NCBI RefSeq assembly: GCF_036568665.1
Contig: NZ_DATCSD010000446.1
Span: 1-64,000, forward strand
Source: Ohtaekwangia sp036568665
Lineage (GTDB): Bacteria > Bacteroidota > Bacteroidia > Cytophagales > Cyclobacteriaceae
DNA length: 64,000 bases
Direction of reading: 5' to 3'
Positions 16,721 through 25,044 of the stretch are shown piece by piece (the stretch's first letter is position 1; every line of letters starts with the position of its first letter). Made by a program: the position numbers and the translations under genes. Under the pieces are notes generated by a model. The model ran no database searches and was not told the DNA's origin. It was given only the letters and a program-made list of their open reading frames with translations.

Positions 16721-17050
16721 CTACACATCAAACTCGATCGTATCTCCCGCGCTAAAAGTACCAGAAGACTTTCCGTCTTCCGGACTTTCTAACTTTAGAT
16801 TTACTTCTTCCCTTTTGCCTTCGCCTTCTTTGCCGGAGCTTTCTTCACTACCTTCTTGGCTACTTTTTTTGCCGAAGAGGTCTTGCTGCTCGACTTGGAT
16901 TTTTTTGGTGGGCTCGCTTTTTTGCTGGTGGCTTGGGGCTTGGCCTTTACCTTCTCCTTTTTCACCGCTTGCTTTTTCGGGCTCACCGAAGAGGCTGACT
17001 TGGCCGTCTTCTTCGACTTCGGGCTCAGATTCGTACTCAATTTTTTTTTT
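16721..17050 (-). other. Alternative (-1 frame) acidic C-terminus of topoisomerase IV A
   Basis: Reading one base back within the A10 run gives an open frame of about 110 codons that ends at TAG 16721-16723, 80 bp past the annotated stop. It continues the acidic linker (IEYESEPEVEEDGQ), has two LFG motifs (VSLFGEPE and QDLFGKK), and ends in NLKLESPEDGKSSG followed by TFSAGDTIEFDV. The last 26 codons do not overlap the primary frame and still read like natural protein. The A AAA AAA context is a classic -1 slippery heptamer type, as in dnaX. Sequencing error, a real one-base deletion, or programmed slippage all remain possible. Confidence 0.6.
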
Positions 17051-19653
17051 GACGACTGATCCGCATCAGTAGTCTCTACCACATTATTTTCCTCGTCACC
17101 TTCTTCAAAACCGGTCTCTTCTTCCTGCACCAGATTTACCTTAGTTACTTTATACTGAGACAGTTTATTACCAACTGCTTTCCAGCCTTTGATATCCACC
17201 ACCTCTTCGAGGTTAATCACCTCGGTAACTTTAGGTTTATCTTTTACTTTCACAACCTCCACTTCTACTTCCGGAGTTTCGGATGTTGTTACCGCTACCA
17301 AACGTGAACCGATTCCTTCCGATATAAATCCAAACTCCTTATCAAACGTTGTGGTCTCGATCATGAAACGCTTCGCCATATACTGCTTGCTTTCACCATC
17401 TACATATACTGCAGATATAGGTTTCTCTGCATTGAACTTCTCTACGTGCAAAGTCTTCTCAGGATCGAAGCGGTTGGTCAGCTCATAGTTTGTGATCTTA
17501 TAAGAACCATTACGATAGAAAGTAATAATCTTATCGTCTACATCGAACTTACCGAGATAGCGGCCGCGCTTCTCTTTATTGAGTCGGCCGGCATCCGTAT
17601 CAAACCAGAGATCAAGTTTACTCAACGTAGATCCACCGGCTTTGAGGAAGTCAACCTTACGAACCGGGTACGGCGTAATAATATTACCTCTTGAGCTTCT
17701 GCCCTTTATCTCCAGTTCGGCAAAATCATAGGTAAATATCTTTTTGCGAGCTGTGCTGGACTGTGAAAGTTTTACTTCAACTTTCTCTGCTTCACCGTTC
17801 GGGTTTCCACTTACATAGAGTATGCGTGAGTTAGGATTGCCCTGCGACAAATCGTATTCTTTATCGCGGGTAACGCCTGGTATATTAAAGCGCTTGGCAA
17901 AGCTCTTGCCTCCTTTACCATCGGCATAGATCACATTATATACCATGCGGTCGTCACCTTTCTTCCAGATGCCAACATAGAGTATATCTTTACCCATGAA
18001 GACTTTATCCTGGATGCGCGACACTCTCGCTTTGCCATCTTTACGAATAACGATCACATCATCCAGATCAGAACAATCGCAGATATACTCGTCTTTCTTT
18101 AAGCCATAACCAATAAAACCATCAGCACGATTTACATATAGTTTCTGGTTGTTGGCTATAACCTCCACGGCAGTAACCGATTGGAAACTCTTGATCTCTG
18201 TTTTACGCTCACGTCCTTTGCCATACTTTTCCAACAAGCGCTGGAAGTACGCTATAGCAAAATCCGTCAGGTTCTTCAGGTTATGTTCTGTCTCCTTCAG
18301 TTCCTTCTGAAGATCGCGAAGTATTTCATCTGCCTTGAAAGAGTCGAATTTGGAAATACGCTTGATGCGTATCTCGGTCAACCGAACTATATCATCCGTT
18401 GTAATCTCGCGATAGAACTTCTTCTTGTGAGGCTTCAGTCCTTTATCGATCGTCTCGATCACTTCCTCCCAGCTCTCTGCTTCTTCAATGCTTCGGTATA
18501 TTCTGTTCTCGATGAATATTTTTTCGAGTGACGAGAACAAAATTTTCTCCATCAACTCCTCGCGCTTGATCTCCAGCTCTCTTTTAAGAAGCTCTACAGT
18601 TTGCTCTGTATTGTGCTTGAGTATCTGGTTTACCGGCAGGAACTTCGGCTTGTCATCCACAATCACACAGGCATTCGGAGATATCGATATCTCACAATCG
18701 GTAAACGCATAGAGCGCATCGATCGCTACTTCCGGTGATTGCCCCGGCTGAAGCTGCAACTGTATCTCTACATTCTGCGCAGTGTTATCGATCACTTGCT
18801 TTACCTTGATCTGTCCTTTCTCACTCGCCTTCACGATAGACTCCATCAATGAAGTGGTAGTCGTGGCAAAGGGAATTTCTTTGATAACCAAAGTCTTTTT
18901 ATCGAGCACATCAATCTTGGCTCTTACCTTGATCTTCCCTCCTCTCAATCCCTGGTTGTAATCACTAAAGTCGGCTATACCTCCTGTAGGGAAGTCGGGG
19001 TATATTTTCGGGTTCTTTCCTTTCAGTATATCTACAGAAGCCTTGATCAGTTCACAGAAATTATGTGGCAGAATTTTCGTGGAGAGACCGACCGCTATCC
19101 CCTCTACCCCCTGCGATAACAGCAGCGGAAATTTTACCGGAAGTGTTACAGGCTCTTTTTTTCTACCATCGTACGAAAGCTGCCATTCAGTAGTCTGTGC
19201 GTTGTACACTACATCCAGCGCAAACTTCGAGAGGCGTGCTTCTATATAACGCGGAGCAGCAGCACCATCACCGGTTCGAACATCGCCCCAGTTACCCTGC
19301 GTCTCTATCAACAGATCTTTCTGCCCTATATTTACGATCGCTTCACCAATAGATGCATCACCATGTGGGTGATACTGCATGGTGTTACCAATCACATTCG
19401 CTACTTTATTGAACCGGCCATCGTCCATTTCCTTCAGCGAGTGCATGATCCTTCGCTGCACAGGCTTGAGCCCGTCTTCCAGGCGCGGCACAGCACGCTC
19501 CAGAATTACATAGGATGCATAGTCTAGGAACCAGCTTTGATATAAGCCATCAATGGCAATGGAGTGAATTACATCATCACTTCCACCGGCACCGTTGCTT
19601 TCTTCATTCGACTCGTTGTCCTGGTTCGCTTTCGGGTTTTCTTTCTTACTCAT
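16801..19653 (-). CDS. parC: DNA topoisomerase IV subunit A (ParC/GyrA family), basic tail in the primary frame
   Basis: A 950-residue type IIA topoisomerase A subunit that decatenates and relaxes DNA. The catalytic tyrosine is Y136 in AAAPRYIEARL; HGDASIGEAI and the C-terminal DNA-wrapping blades follow, ending near VVDIKGWKAVGNKLS. parE lies 28 bp upstream in the same operon, supporting topo IV rather than gyrase. After an acidic linker the frame meets an A10 run (17041-17050) and continues as a roughly 80-residue Lys/Ser/Ala tail ending AKGKK. The -1 frame over the same bases is open and encodes a more ordinary C-terminus, so either the A10 run lost a base or both tails are made. Confidence 0.93.
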   Translation of the reverse strand: MSKKENPKANQDNESNEESNGAGGSDDVIHSIAIDGLYQSWFLDYASYVILERAVPRLEDGLKPVQRRIMHSLKEMDDGRFNKVANVIGNTMQYHPHGDASIGEAIVNIGQKDLLIETQGNWGDVRTGDGAAAPRYIEARLSKFALDVVYNAQTTEWQLSYDGRKKEPVTLPVKFPLLLSQGVEGIAVGLSTKILPHNFCELIKASVDILKGKNPKIYPDFPTGGIADFSDYNQGLRGGKIKVRAKIDVLDKKTLVIKEIPFATTTTSLMESIVKASEKGQIKVKQVIDNTAQNVEIQLQLQPGQSPEVAIDALYAFTDCEISISPNACVIVDDKPKFLPVNQILKHNTEQTVELLKRELEIKREELMEKILFSSLEKIFIENRIYRSIEEAESWEEVIETIDKGLKPHKKKFYREITTDDIVRLTEIRIKRISKFDSFKADEILRDLQKELKETEHNLKNLTDFAIAYFQRLLEKYGKGRERKTEIKSFQSVTAVEVIANNQKLYVNRADGFIGYGLKKDEYICDCSDLDDVIVIRKDGKARVSRIQDKVFMGKDILYVGIWKKGDDRMVYNVIYADGKGGKSFAKRFNIPGVTRDKEYDLSQGNPNSRILYVSGNPNGEAEKVEVKLSQSSTARKKIFTYDFAELEIKGRSSRGNIITPYPVRKVDFLKAGGSTLSKLDLWFDTDAGRLNKEKRGRYLGKFDVDDKIITFYRNGSYKITNYELTNRFDPEKTLHVEKFNAEKPISAVYVDGESKQYMAKRFMIETTTFDKEFGFISEGIGSRLVAVTTSETPEVEVEVVKVKDKPKVTEVINLEEVVDIKGWKAVGNKLSQYKVTKVNLVQEEETGFEEGDEENNVVETTDADQSSKKKLSTNLSPKSKKTAKSASSVSPKKQAVKKEKVKAKPQATSKKASPPKKSKSSSKTSSAKKVAKKVVKKAPAKKAKAKGKK

Positions 19654-19681
19654 GACCGATTAAAAAATGTAAACTTCAAAA

Positions 19682-21586
19682 TTATGCTTCTACTTCTTCC
19701 TCTTCTGTTTTCTCAGCCTCACCTTCTACCTTATCCAGTTCTATACGCAGGTTCTCGATAATAAAGTCCTGGCGTGTAGGGGTGTTCTTGCCCATGTAAA
19801 ACTCGAGTATCTTTTGCAAGTGACTGTCTTTATGCAGCAATACAGGTTGAAGACGAATATTCTCTCCAATGAACTTTCCAAATTCATCCGGTGAGATCTC
19901 TCCTAATCCTTTGAAGCGTGTGATCTCAGGCTTGGCTCCCAGCTTTCTCATCGCTGCTTGCTTCTCTTCTTCACTATAACAATATATAGTCTCCTTCTTA
20001 TTGCGCACGCGGAAGAGCGGAGTCTCCAATATAAATACATGGCCTGCCTTCACCAGTTCGGGGAAGAACTGAAGGAAGAAGGTCATTAGCAATAACCGGA
20101 TGTGCATGCCATCCACATCGGCATCTGTAGAGATAATTACTTTATCGTAACGAAGTCCTTCAAGACCGTCTTCGATGTTCAATGCGTGTTGCAGCAAGTT
20201 GAACTCTTCATTCTCATAAACTACTTTCTTGGTAAGGCCAAAGCAGTTAAGAGGCTTGCCCCGCAAGCTGAACACAGCTTGAGTTTCCACATCGCGCGAT
20301 TTTGTGATTGAACCACTCGCAGAGTCACCCTCGGTGATAAAGATCATGCTATCAGAACCCTTTGGATTCTTTTCATCAAAGTGGAAACGACAGTCGCGCA
20401 GCTTACGGTTGTGCAGATTTGCTTTCTTGGCGCGTTCGTTTGCCAGTTTTTTGATACCGGCAATTTCCTTGCGCTCACGCTCCGACTGCTGAATGCGTTT
20501 CTTTAACGCATCGGCTGCTATCGGATTGGTGTTCAGGTATATTTCAAGTTCCTTGGCAACAAAGTCTCCAACAAAACTCTTGATAGGCTGCCCTCCTTCC
20601 GGAGCGGTATAGATCGATCCTAATTTTGTTTTTGTCTGCGATTCAAAAACAGGCTCTTGTACACGTACGGCTACAGCACCAATGATACTCGCACGAATGT
20701 CTGCCGCATCAAAATCCGATTTATAAAATTCACGAACACCTTTTACAACACCCTCGCGGAAGGCAGCCAGGTGCGTGCCTCCTTGTGTTGTGTTCTGTCC
20801 GTTAACAAATGAATAGTACTCTTCACCATATTGATTGCCGTGTGTAAGGGCAACCTCTATCTCTTTTCCTTTCAGGTGGATGATCGGGTAACGCAGATCA
20901 TCAGCATCAGACTTTTGTCTGAGCAAGTCAAGCAATCCATCTTTTGAGAAAAATTTCTGACCGTTGTAATTGATGGTAAGACCGGCATTCAGAAATGCGT
21001 AGTTCCACATCAGATCATCCAGGTACTCCGGAATGAAGTGATAATTTTTGAACATGGAATTATCCGGCTCAAACTCAACGTATGTTCCGTTTTTCTCATC
21101 GCTCTTTCCAGGCTTGGGGTCATTTACCAGAACACCTTTCTTAAACTCGGCAAGCTTCTGTTGACCTTCGCGGAATGCCTGCACTTTAAAGTAGCTCGAC
21201 AAAGCATTGACTGCTTTTGTACCGACACCGTTAAGACCCACGGATTTTTGAAAGGCACCGGAGTCATACTTGGCACCGGTGTTGATCTTGGAAACAACAT
21301 CAACAACTTTACCCAAAGGTATACCACGACCATAGTCGCGCACGGTAACTTTAGATTCCGTTATGTTCACATCGATGATCTTTCCATAGCCCATCATGTG
21401 CTCATCGATACAGTTATCAACAACTTCTTTTACCAATACATAAATACCATCGTCCTTAGATGATCCGTCACCAAGTTTACCGATATACATACCGGGACGC
21501 AGACGAATGTGCTCACGCCAGTCGAGTGACTTGATACTCGACTCATCATACGTAAACATGGAAGATTCTTTCTCCGATTTTGCCAT
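19682..21586 (-). CDS. parE: DNA topoisomerase IV subunit B (ParE/GyrB family)
   Basis: A 634-residue ATPase subunit of type IIA topoisomerase. The GHKL ATP site has EVVDNCIDEH, RDYGRGIP and the VGLNGVGTKAVNALS lid. The transducer region and the TOPRIM domain follow, with ITEGDSASGS and STDADVDGMHIR metal-binding motifs. It starts at an ATG (21584-21586) and lies 28 bp upstream of the A subunit, so the two subunits are made from one transcript. The acidic end (EAEKTEEEEVEA) is unremarkable. Confidence 0.95.
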   Translation of the reverse strand: MAKSEKESSMFTYDESSIKSLDWREHIRLRPGMYIGKLGDGSSKDDGIYVLVKEVVDNCIDEHMMGYGKIIDVNITESKVTVRDYGRGIPLGKVVDVVSKINTGAKYDSGAFQKSVGLNGVGTKAVNALSSYFKVQAFREGQQKLAEFKKGVLVNDPKPGKSDEKNGTYVEFEPDNSMFKNYHFIPEYLDDLMWNYAFLNAGLTINYNGQKFFSKDGLLDLLRQKSDADDLRYPIIHLKGKEIEVALTHGNQYGEEYYSFVNGQNTTQGGTHLAAFREGVVKGVREFYKSDFDAADIRASIIGAVAVRVQEPVFESQTKTKLGSIYTAPEGGQPIKSFVGDFVAKELEIYLNTNPIAADALKKRIQQSERERKEIAGIKKLANERAKKANLHNRKLRDCRFHFDEKNPKGSDSMIFITEGDSASGSITKSRDVETQAVFSLRGKPLNCFGLTKKVVYENEEFNLLQHALNIEDGLEGLRYDKVIISTDADVDGMHIRLLLMTFFLQFFPELVKAGHVFILETPLFRVRNKKETIYCYSEEEKQAAMRKLGAKPEITRFKGLGEISPDEFGKFIGENIRLQPVLLHKDSHLQKILEFYMGKNTPTRQDFIIENLRIELDKVEGEAEKTEEEEVEA

Positions 21587-21838
21587 AGCACGAATAGGAT
21601 TTAGCGTTCAGAAAATTTGAAGACTAAAAAATTCACTTTCAAAGTTTAAAAAATCTGCTGCATCATGACGGCCCGAAAACAAATGAATTGTTTTATAAGC
21701 CGCAGCAAAAAATCTATCTGGTTCTAATAAAATGAATTTTAAAGTCACTTCAAGGGGTTCAATAAAAACTTTAACTACAAAAATGAATAAAGTAAAATAT
21801 TGTAACTAATTGTTATATAGTTACTAAAGTTACTTCAA
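21587..21838. promoter_or_regulatory. AT-rich region upstream of parE with a small dyad
   Basis: The 252 bp between parE and the next minus-strand gene should contain the parE promoter. No gene is visible. A 7-bp inverted repeat, GTAACTA at 21802-21808 and TAGTTAC at 21818-21824, lies near the 3' end of the membrane-protein gene. It has no GC-rich stem or T tract, so it is more like a protein-binding dyad than a terminator. No clear TAnnTTTG box was pinned down. Confidence 0.3.
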
Positions 21839-22279
21839 CTAAACTGATTGATCTGATGCTCGCTTATCAAAAAAGCGAACAATCGGCCAACTGATTGCCC
21901 ATAACACTATAAGGCTAACACTACCATAGATCACAAAACCAATGCGGCTAAAGTCGAAGCGTTCATCGCTGTTATAGGCGTTGATCAGAAACATTCCGAT
22001 CACAAAAAACAGGTTGAAAGTAATAATGAGGCCATAAAACCAGGCCCGGAACGTGTGATCTTTCTTGAACATACTGGAGATAACATATACTAACACATTG
22101 ATAATGGTGAGAAAGCCCACCACAATGTAGAAGAATACATCGCGTGGAAGTAGCACCGTTTCAATGCCTTGCTGCTGCACAATAACATTTTCAGGCAGGT
22201 CGGCATACACGTAAAGCAATGCACTCAGCACACCCAGTAACGAGAAAAACCATACTGCCCGAAAGATTTTAAAAATCAT
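21839..22279 (-). CDS. Small integral membrane protein of unknown function
   Basis: A 146-residue protein with four predicted transmembrane helices, at about residues 7-25, 48-67, 80-100 and 113-133. Short charged loops contain KKDHTFRAW and NSDERFDFSR. No enzymatic motif is seen. It lies upstream of parE-parC on the same strand, separated by 252 bp, and is divergent from the TPP-riboswitch operon. I do not recognise the family. ATG at 22279 is the only sensible start, because the first helix begins a few residues later. Confidence 0.75.
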   Translation of the reverse strand: MIFKIFRAVWFFSLLGVLSALLYVYADLPENVIVQQQGIETVLLPRDVFFYIVVGFLTIINVLVYVISSMFKKDHTFRAWFYGLIITFNLFFVIGMFLINAYNSDERFDFSRIGFVIYGSVSLIVLWAISWPIVRFFDKRASDQSV

Positions 22280-22373
22280 ACTTTCTCAAATTTTGGCGCA
22301 ATTAACCAACATCATTTTTAACAACCAAGAAATTAGAAGACACTTCTCCCCTTGCATCTCACCGTGCAATCTA

Positions 22374-22381
22374 CTTCCTTT
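22374..22381 (+). promoter_or_regulatory. Possible -7 box of the TPP-riboswitch operon
   Basis: TTCCTTTG differs at one position from the Bacteroidota -7 consensus TAnnTTTG and lies 12 bp before the first conserved riboswitch stem. That would start the transcript just upstream of the aptamer. The assignment is tentative. Confidence 0.35.
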
Positions 22382-22392
22382 GTTATATAAAC

Positions 22393-22476
22393 GCATCGGG
22401 GTGCCGTGTTGAACGGCTGAGATTACACCCGGGGAACCTGATCTGGTTAGTACCAGCGAAGGGAATGCACCACGCT
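22393..22476 (+). ncRNA. TPP (thiamine pyrophosphate) riboswitch aptamer
   Basis: The THI-box landmarks are present in order: ATCGGGGTGCC, then CGGCTGAGATTACACC, GGGGAACCTGATCTGG, TTAGTACCAGCGAAGGGAA and TGCACC. CTGAGA and ACCTGAT are the diagnostic pyrimidine- and pyrophosphate-sensing loops. It is followed by an intrinsic terminator hairpin and then a four-gene operon on the same strand, so TPP binding should lower expression of those genes by premature termination. This is strong evidence that the downstream genes belong to thiamine metabolism or transport. Confidence 0.97.
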
Positions 22477-22508
22477 TCGATTTTTACTTTTACGGGTATA
22501 AGATATTG

Positions 22509-22539
22509 AGCCGCATTCCTTTTAGGTGCGGCTTTTTTA
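22509..22539 (+). terminator. Riboswitch expression-platform terminator
   Basis: A 7-bp stem AGCCGCA (22509-22515) with TGCGGCT (22527-22533), an 11-nt loop and a run of six T after the shared final T. It lies 23 bp before the ATG of the first gene, so it must be bypassed for expression. A GTG inside this hairpin that would lengthen the methyltransferase is therefore not a likely start. Confidence 0.85.
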
Positions 22540-22561
22540 TTTCCACTTAAAACTAAAGGCA

Positions 22562-23263
22562 ATGTCTTTTAACCTCGTAACACAAAATCTGAGATCGTGG
22601 CAGAACCGAAAAGAGTGGTTCTTTAACCGTGAACATACCGATACTTACGAACTCTGGTATGAAGGTCGCTATAAACGCGCGGAGATCTGGCAGAAGAAAA
22701 TTATTGGCGATCTGGTGTTGAGCGATCCGCGCATCCATACGCTGCTCGAGTTTGGTTGTGGTACCACACGATTTACCCGCTGGTGGAATAACATCGGCAT
22801 TGAAGCAACCGGAGGTGACCTCTCACCTTTTATGCTCGGGCAAGGTGCACAGTTATTTAAAGGCGACCTTGTTTTAGCCGACTCGCACTATATGCCATTC
22901 AAAGACAAGACCTTCGATGCCCTTGCCTTCATTACAACTTTTGAATATTACCGCGATCCTGTTCAAGTGATACAGGAAGCTGCACGGGTAGCACGACACG
23001 GTATAGTATTCGGAATGATGAACCGAAATTCTCCGAAAGTTGTGCGCAGAAGAGTGCAACAGCTCTTTGGTAAAAATCCATTTTACGTTACAGCCCATTT
23101 CTATACTCCGACAACACTTGCTGCTGTCATTCACAAAGCCTTGCAGGGAAAAGAGTATACACTGGAGTGGAATTGTACCGGGTTGCCCAAATGGTTCCCT
23201 GTACAACAATGGAAAGTACCGTATGGTGATTTCTTCGGACTGCATGTAAAATTTAAAGAGTAA
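22562..23263 (+). CDS. Class I SAM-dependent methyltransferase under TPP riboswitch control
   Basis: A 233-residue Methyltransf_11-like protein. SAM-binding motif I is LLEFGCGTTRF (residues 61-71), D86 in ATGGDLSPF follows the second strand, and D107 in LADSHYMPFKDKTFDA marks motifs II-III. The N-terminus (WFFNREHTDTYELWYEGRY) and the C-terminus (LPKWFPVQQWKVPYGDFFGLHVKF) are aromatic-rich and may form the substrate pocket. It is the first gene after the riboswitch, 6 bp before the PurM-like gene, and the operon ends with a Trm112-like gene. A substrate related to thiamine is implied by regulation only; the methyl acceptor is unknown. Confidence 0.88.
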   Translation: MSFNLVTQNLRSWQNRKEWFFNREHTDTYELWYEGRYKRAEIWQKKIIGDLVLSDPRIHTLLEFGCGTTRFTRWWNNIGIEATGGDLSPFMLGQGAQLFKGDLVLADSHYMPFKDKTFDALAFITTFEYYRDPVQVIQEAARVARHGIVFGMMNRNSPKVVRRRVQQLFGKNPFYVTAHFYTPTTLAAVIHKALQGKEYTLEWNCTGLPKWFPVQQWKVPYGDFFGLHVKFKE

Positions 23264-23269
23264 GATGCT

Positions 23270-24349
23270 ATGAATGAAACACTGGAAGCCACACAATTTC
23301 CGGAGACCGGAAAAATTCAGAACAGTTTCTTTAAGGAGAAGGTGTTCCCGTTCTGTGGAGCAGCACGTCCGGAAGTAATTGTGGGGCCTGAATATGGCGT
23401 AGATGTATCACTGGTTAATCTCCCGAATGGTTTAACAATGGCTATGACCAGCGATCCACTATCGCTGATACCAACGCTTGGGCTACGCGAATCGGCCTGG
23501 CTATCGGTTCAACTCATGGCAAACGATATGGCTACTACAGGATTCACTCCTCAATACGCCCAGTTTACGCTTAATCTCCCCACAACGCTTGGGGTACACG
23601 ATTTTGAACAGTACTGGCAATATATACATGAGTTCTGCGATCGGTTAGGAATTGCCATTACCGGCGGACATACCGGAAGGTTTGAAGGCATTCAATCTAC
23701 CATTGCAGGAGGCGGCACCATGATTACCATTGCTTCCGGAGAGCAGATGGTTACCAGTAAGGGTGCACGCCCCGGAGATATACTCATCATGACAAAGGAA
23801 TGTGCATTAATTGCCACCTCTATTCTGGCATTGAGCTTTCCGGAAACAGTAACGAAAAGTTGTGGTACAGCGGTGCAACAACAGGCGGCCTCATTATTTT
23901 ACGAAACAAGTGCAGTGGAGGCTGGACTCATAGCCGGTGAAATTCATCGACATACCGCTGCTGTTACGGCCATGCATGATGTAACAGAAGGTGGCGTGCT
24001 CGGTGCTATATACGAGCTCGCGCATGCTTCGGGCTGTGGGGTTGAAGTGGATAACAATAACCTTCCGATTGGTGATGCACAACAGAAGATCGGTGCGCTG
24101 TTCGGTATAGATCCGCGGTTCTGTGTAGGTGCGGGTTCTATGATCATCACCATTAAACCGGATATTCTTCAGTTGATACTCAAGCAATTTAGGCAGAAGA
24201 ATATACAAGCTACTGTGATTGGACGTATAACGGAACCTTCGCAGGGATTGATACTTACAGAAGGTTCTTCGCGCCATACTTTACAACATCCGGGTGCCGA
24301 TCCTTATTGGAGCGCGTTCTTTCAGGCACTTCAACAAAATTGGAAATAA
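23270..24349 (+). CDS. PurM/ThiL/HypE superfamily (AIR synthase-related) protein
   Basis: A 359-residue ATP-dependent AIR-synthase-fold protein. Family marks are GPEYGVDVSL (residues 39-48), SDPLSL with D62, LMANDMATTG with N85-D86, ITGGHTGR and the second-domain HDVTEGGVLGAIYELA. This superfamily includes thiamine-monophosphate kinase ThiL, HypE and PurM. The pattern is closer to HypE-like or archaeal AIR-synthase-related proteins than to ThiL, since the typical DDAA motif is replaced by YGVDVS. Position between a TPP riboswitch and a ThiE-like gene suggests it phosphorylates or activates a thiamine-type intermediate; that is inference. Confidence 0.85.
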   Translation: MNETLEATQFPETGKIQNSFFKEKVFPFCGAARPEVIVGPEYGVDVSLVNLPNGLTMAMTSDPLSLIPTLGLRESAWLSVQLMANDMATTGFTPQYAQFTLNLPTTLGVHDFEQYWQYIHEFCDRLGIAITGGHTGRFEGIQSTIAGGGTMITIASGEQMVTSKGARPGDILIMTKECALIATSILALSFPETVTKSCGTAVQQQAASLFYETSAVEAGLIAGEIHRHTAAVTAMHDVTEGGVLGAIYELAHASGCGVEVDNNNLPIGDAQQKIGALFGIDPRFCVGAGSMIITIKPDILQLILKQFRQKNIQATVIGRITEPSQGLILTEGSSRHTLQHPGADPYWSAFFQALQQNWK

Positions 24350-24387
24350 CCTATAAAAAACAGCTGATTCACTTCACATTATAGTCT

Positions 24388-25029
24388 ATGAACTCAAAAG
24401 GAATACACGGTGGTTTATACCTGGTGATTGATCCTGCTCCGGGAGTCGACCTGGTTCTTCCAAAGATCAGAGCTGCATTGAAAGGAGGAGTGGATGTTAT
24501 CCAGCTATGGAACCACTGGCATTCTCGGCAAGACCAACACGGATTTATTGAAGCAGTAATTGCTGCAGCCCAACCGTTAGGAGTACCGGTATTGATCCAT
24601 GAAGCCTGGCAATGGCTAAAGACTTTACCGCTTGATGGTATACATTTCGATGCTATACCCGGTAACTGGAGCGAGATCGGTAAGACTATAGGAAGACCTT
24701 TCATCACCGGCCTCACCTGCAGTAATGACCCTGAGCGGATTGACTGGGCACTAAAACATGCCAACTACATTTCGTTCTGCTCGATGTTTCCATCTTCATC
24801 CACTGATACGTGCGAGATTGTTCATCCTCAGATTATAGAGCGAACGCGAAGCCGTACCAATATACCAATCTTTGCAGCCGGTGGTATAACAACTGAAAAT
24901 CTTTCCGGTTTACTTTCCCTGGGCATCGATGGTATCGCGGTGATCTCTGCCGTGATGAAAGCGCCAGACCCGCAGCAGGCAGCAGCGCGTTTCAAACATC
25001 AACTAACGAAGAACATCCATCCTTCATAA
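24388..25029 (+). CDS. Divergent thiamine phosphate synthase (ThiE/TenI-like)
   Basis: A 213-residue TIM-barrel of the ThiE/TenI family. ThiE joins hydroxymethylpyrimidine diphosphate to thiazole phosphate. The fold landmarks are present: VDVIQLW (36-41), LDGIHFD (82-88), FITGLTCSND, ANYISFCSMFPSSST and PIFAAGGITTENL (160-172). Key ThiE positions are changed: the usual QLR.K is QLWNHW, the IND motif is LIHE, and the TK after FPT is lost. It is therefore either a ThiE with altered substrate or a TenI-like non-synthase. It is the third gene of the riboswitch operon. Confidence 0.82.
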   Translation: MNSKGIHGGLYLVIDPAPGVDLVLPKIRAALKGGVDVIQLWNHWHSRQDQHGFIEAVIAAAQPLGVPVLIHEAWQWLKTLPLDGIHFDAIPGNWSEIGKTIGRPFITGLTCSNDPERIDWALKHANYISFCSMFPSSSTDTCEIVHPQIIERTRSRTNIPIFAAGGITTENLSGLLSLGIDGIAVISAVMKAPDPQQAAARFKHQLTKNIHPS

Positions 25030-25044
25030 CAAGAATTCATCCAC

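Noticed and set aside
16815..17072. Plus-strand open frames over the topoisomerase tail
   Set aside because: Complement of the A/G-rich tail; Ser/Leu/Pro-rich nonsense composition. The only alternative frame that reads like protein is the minus-strand -1 frame.
22526..22561. GTG start that would lengthen the methyltransferase by 12 residues
   Set aside because: It lies within the riboswitch terminator hairpin, and the ATG at 22562 gives a natural N-terminus.
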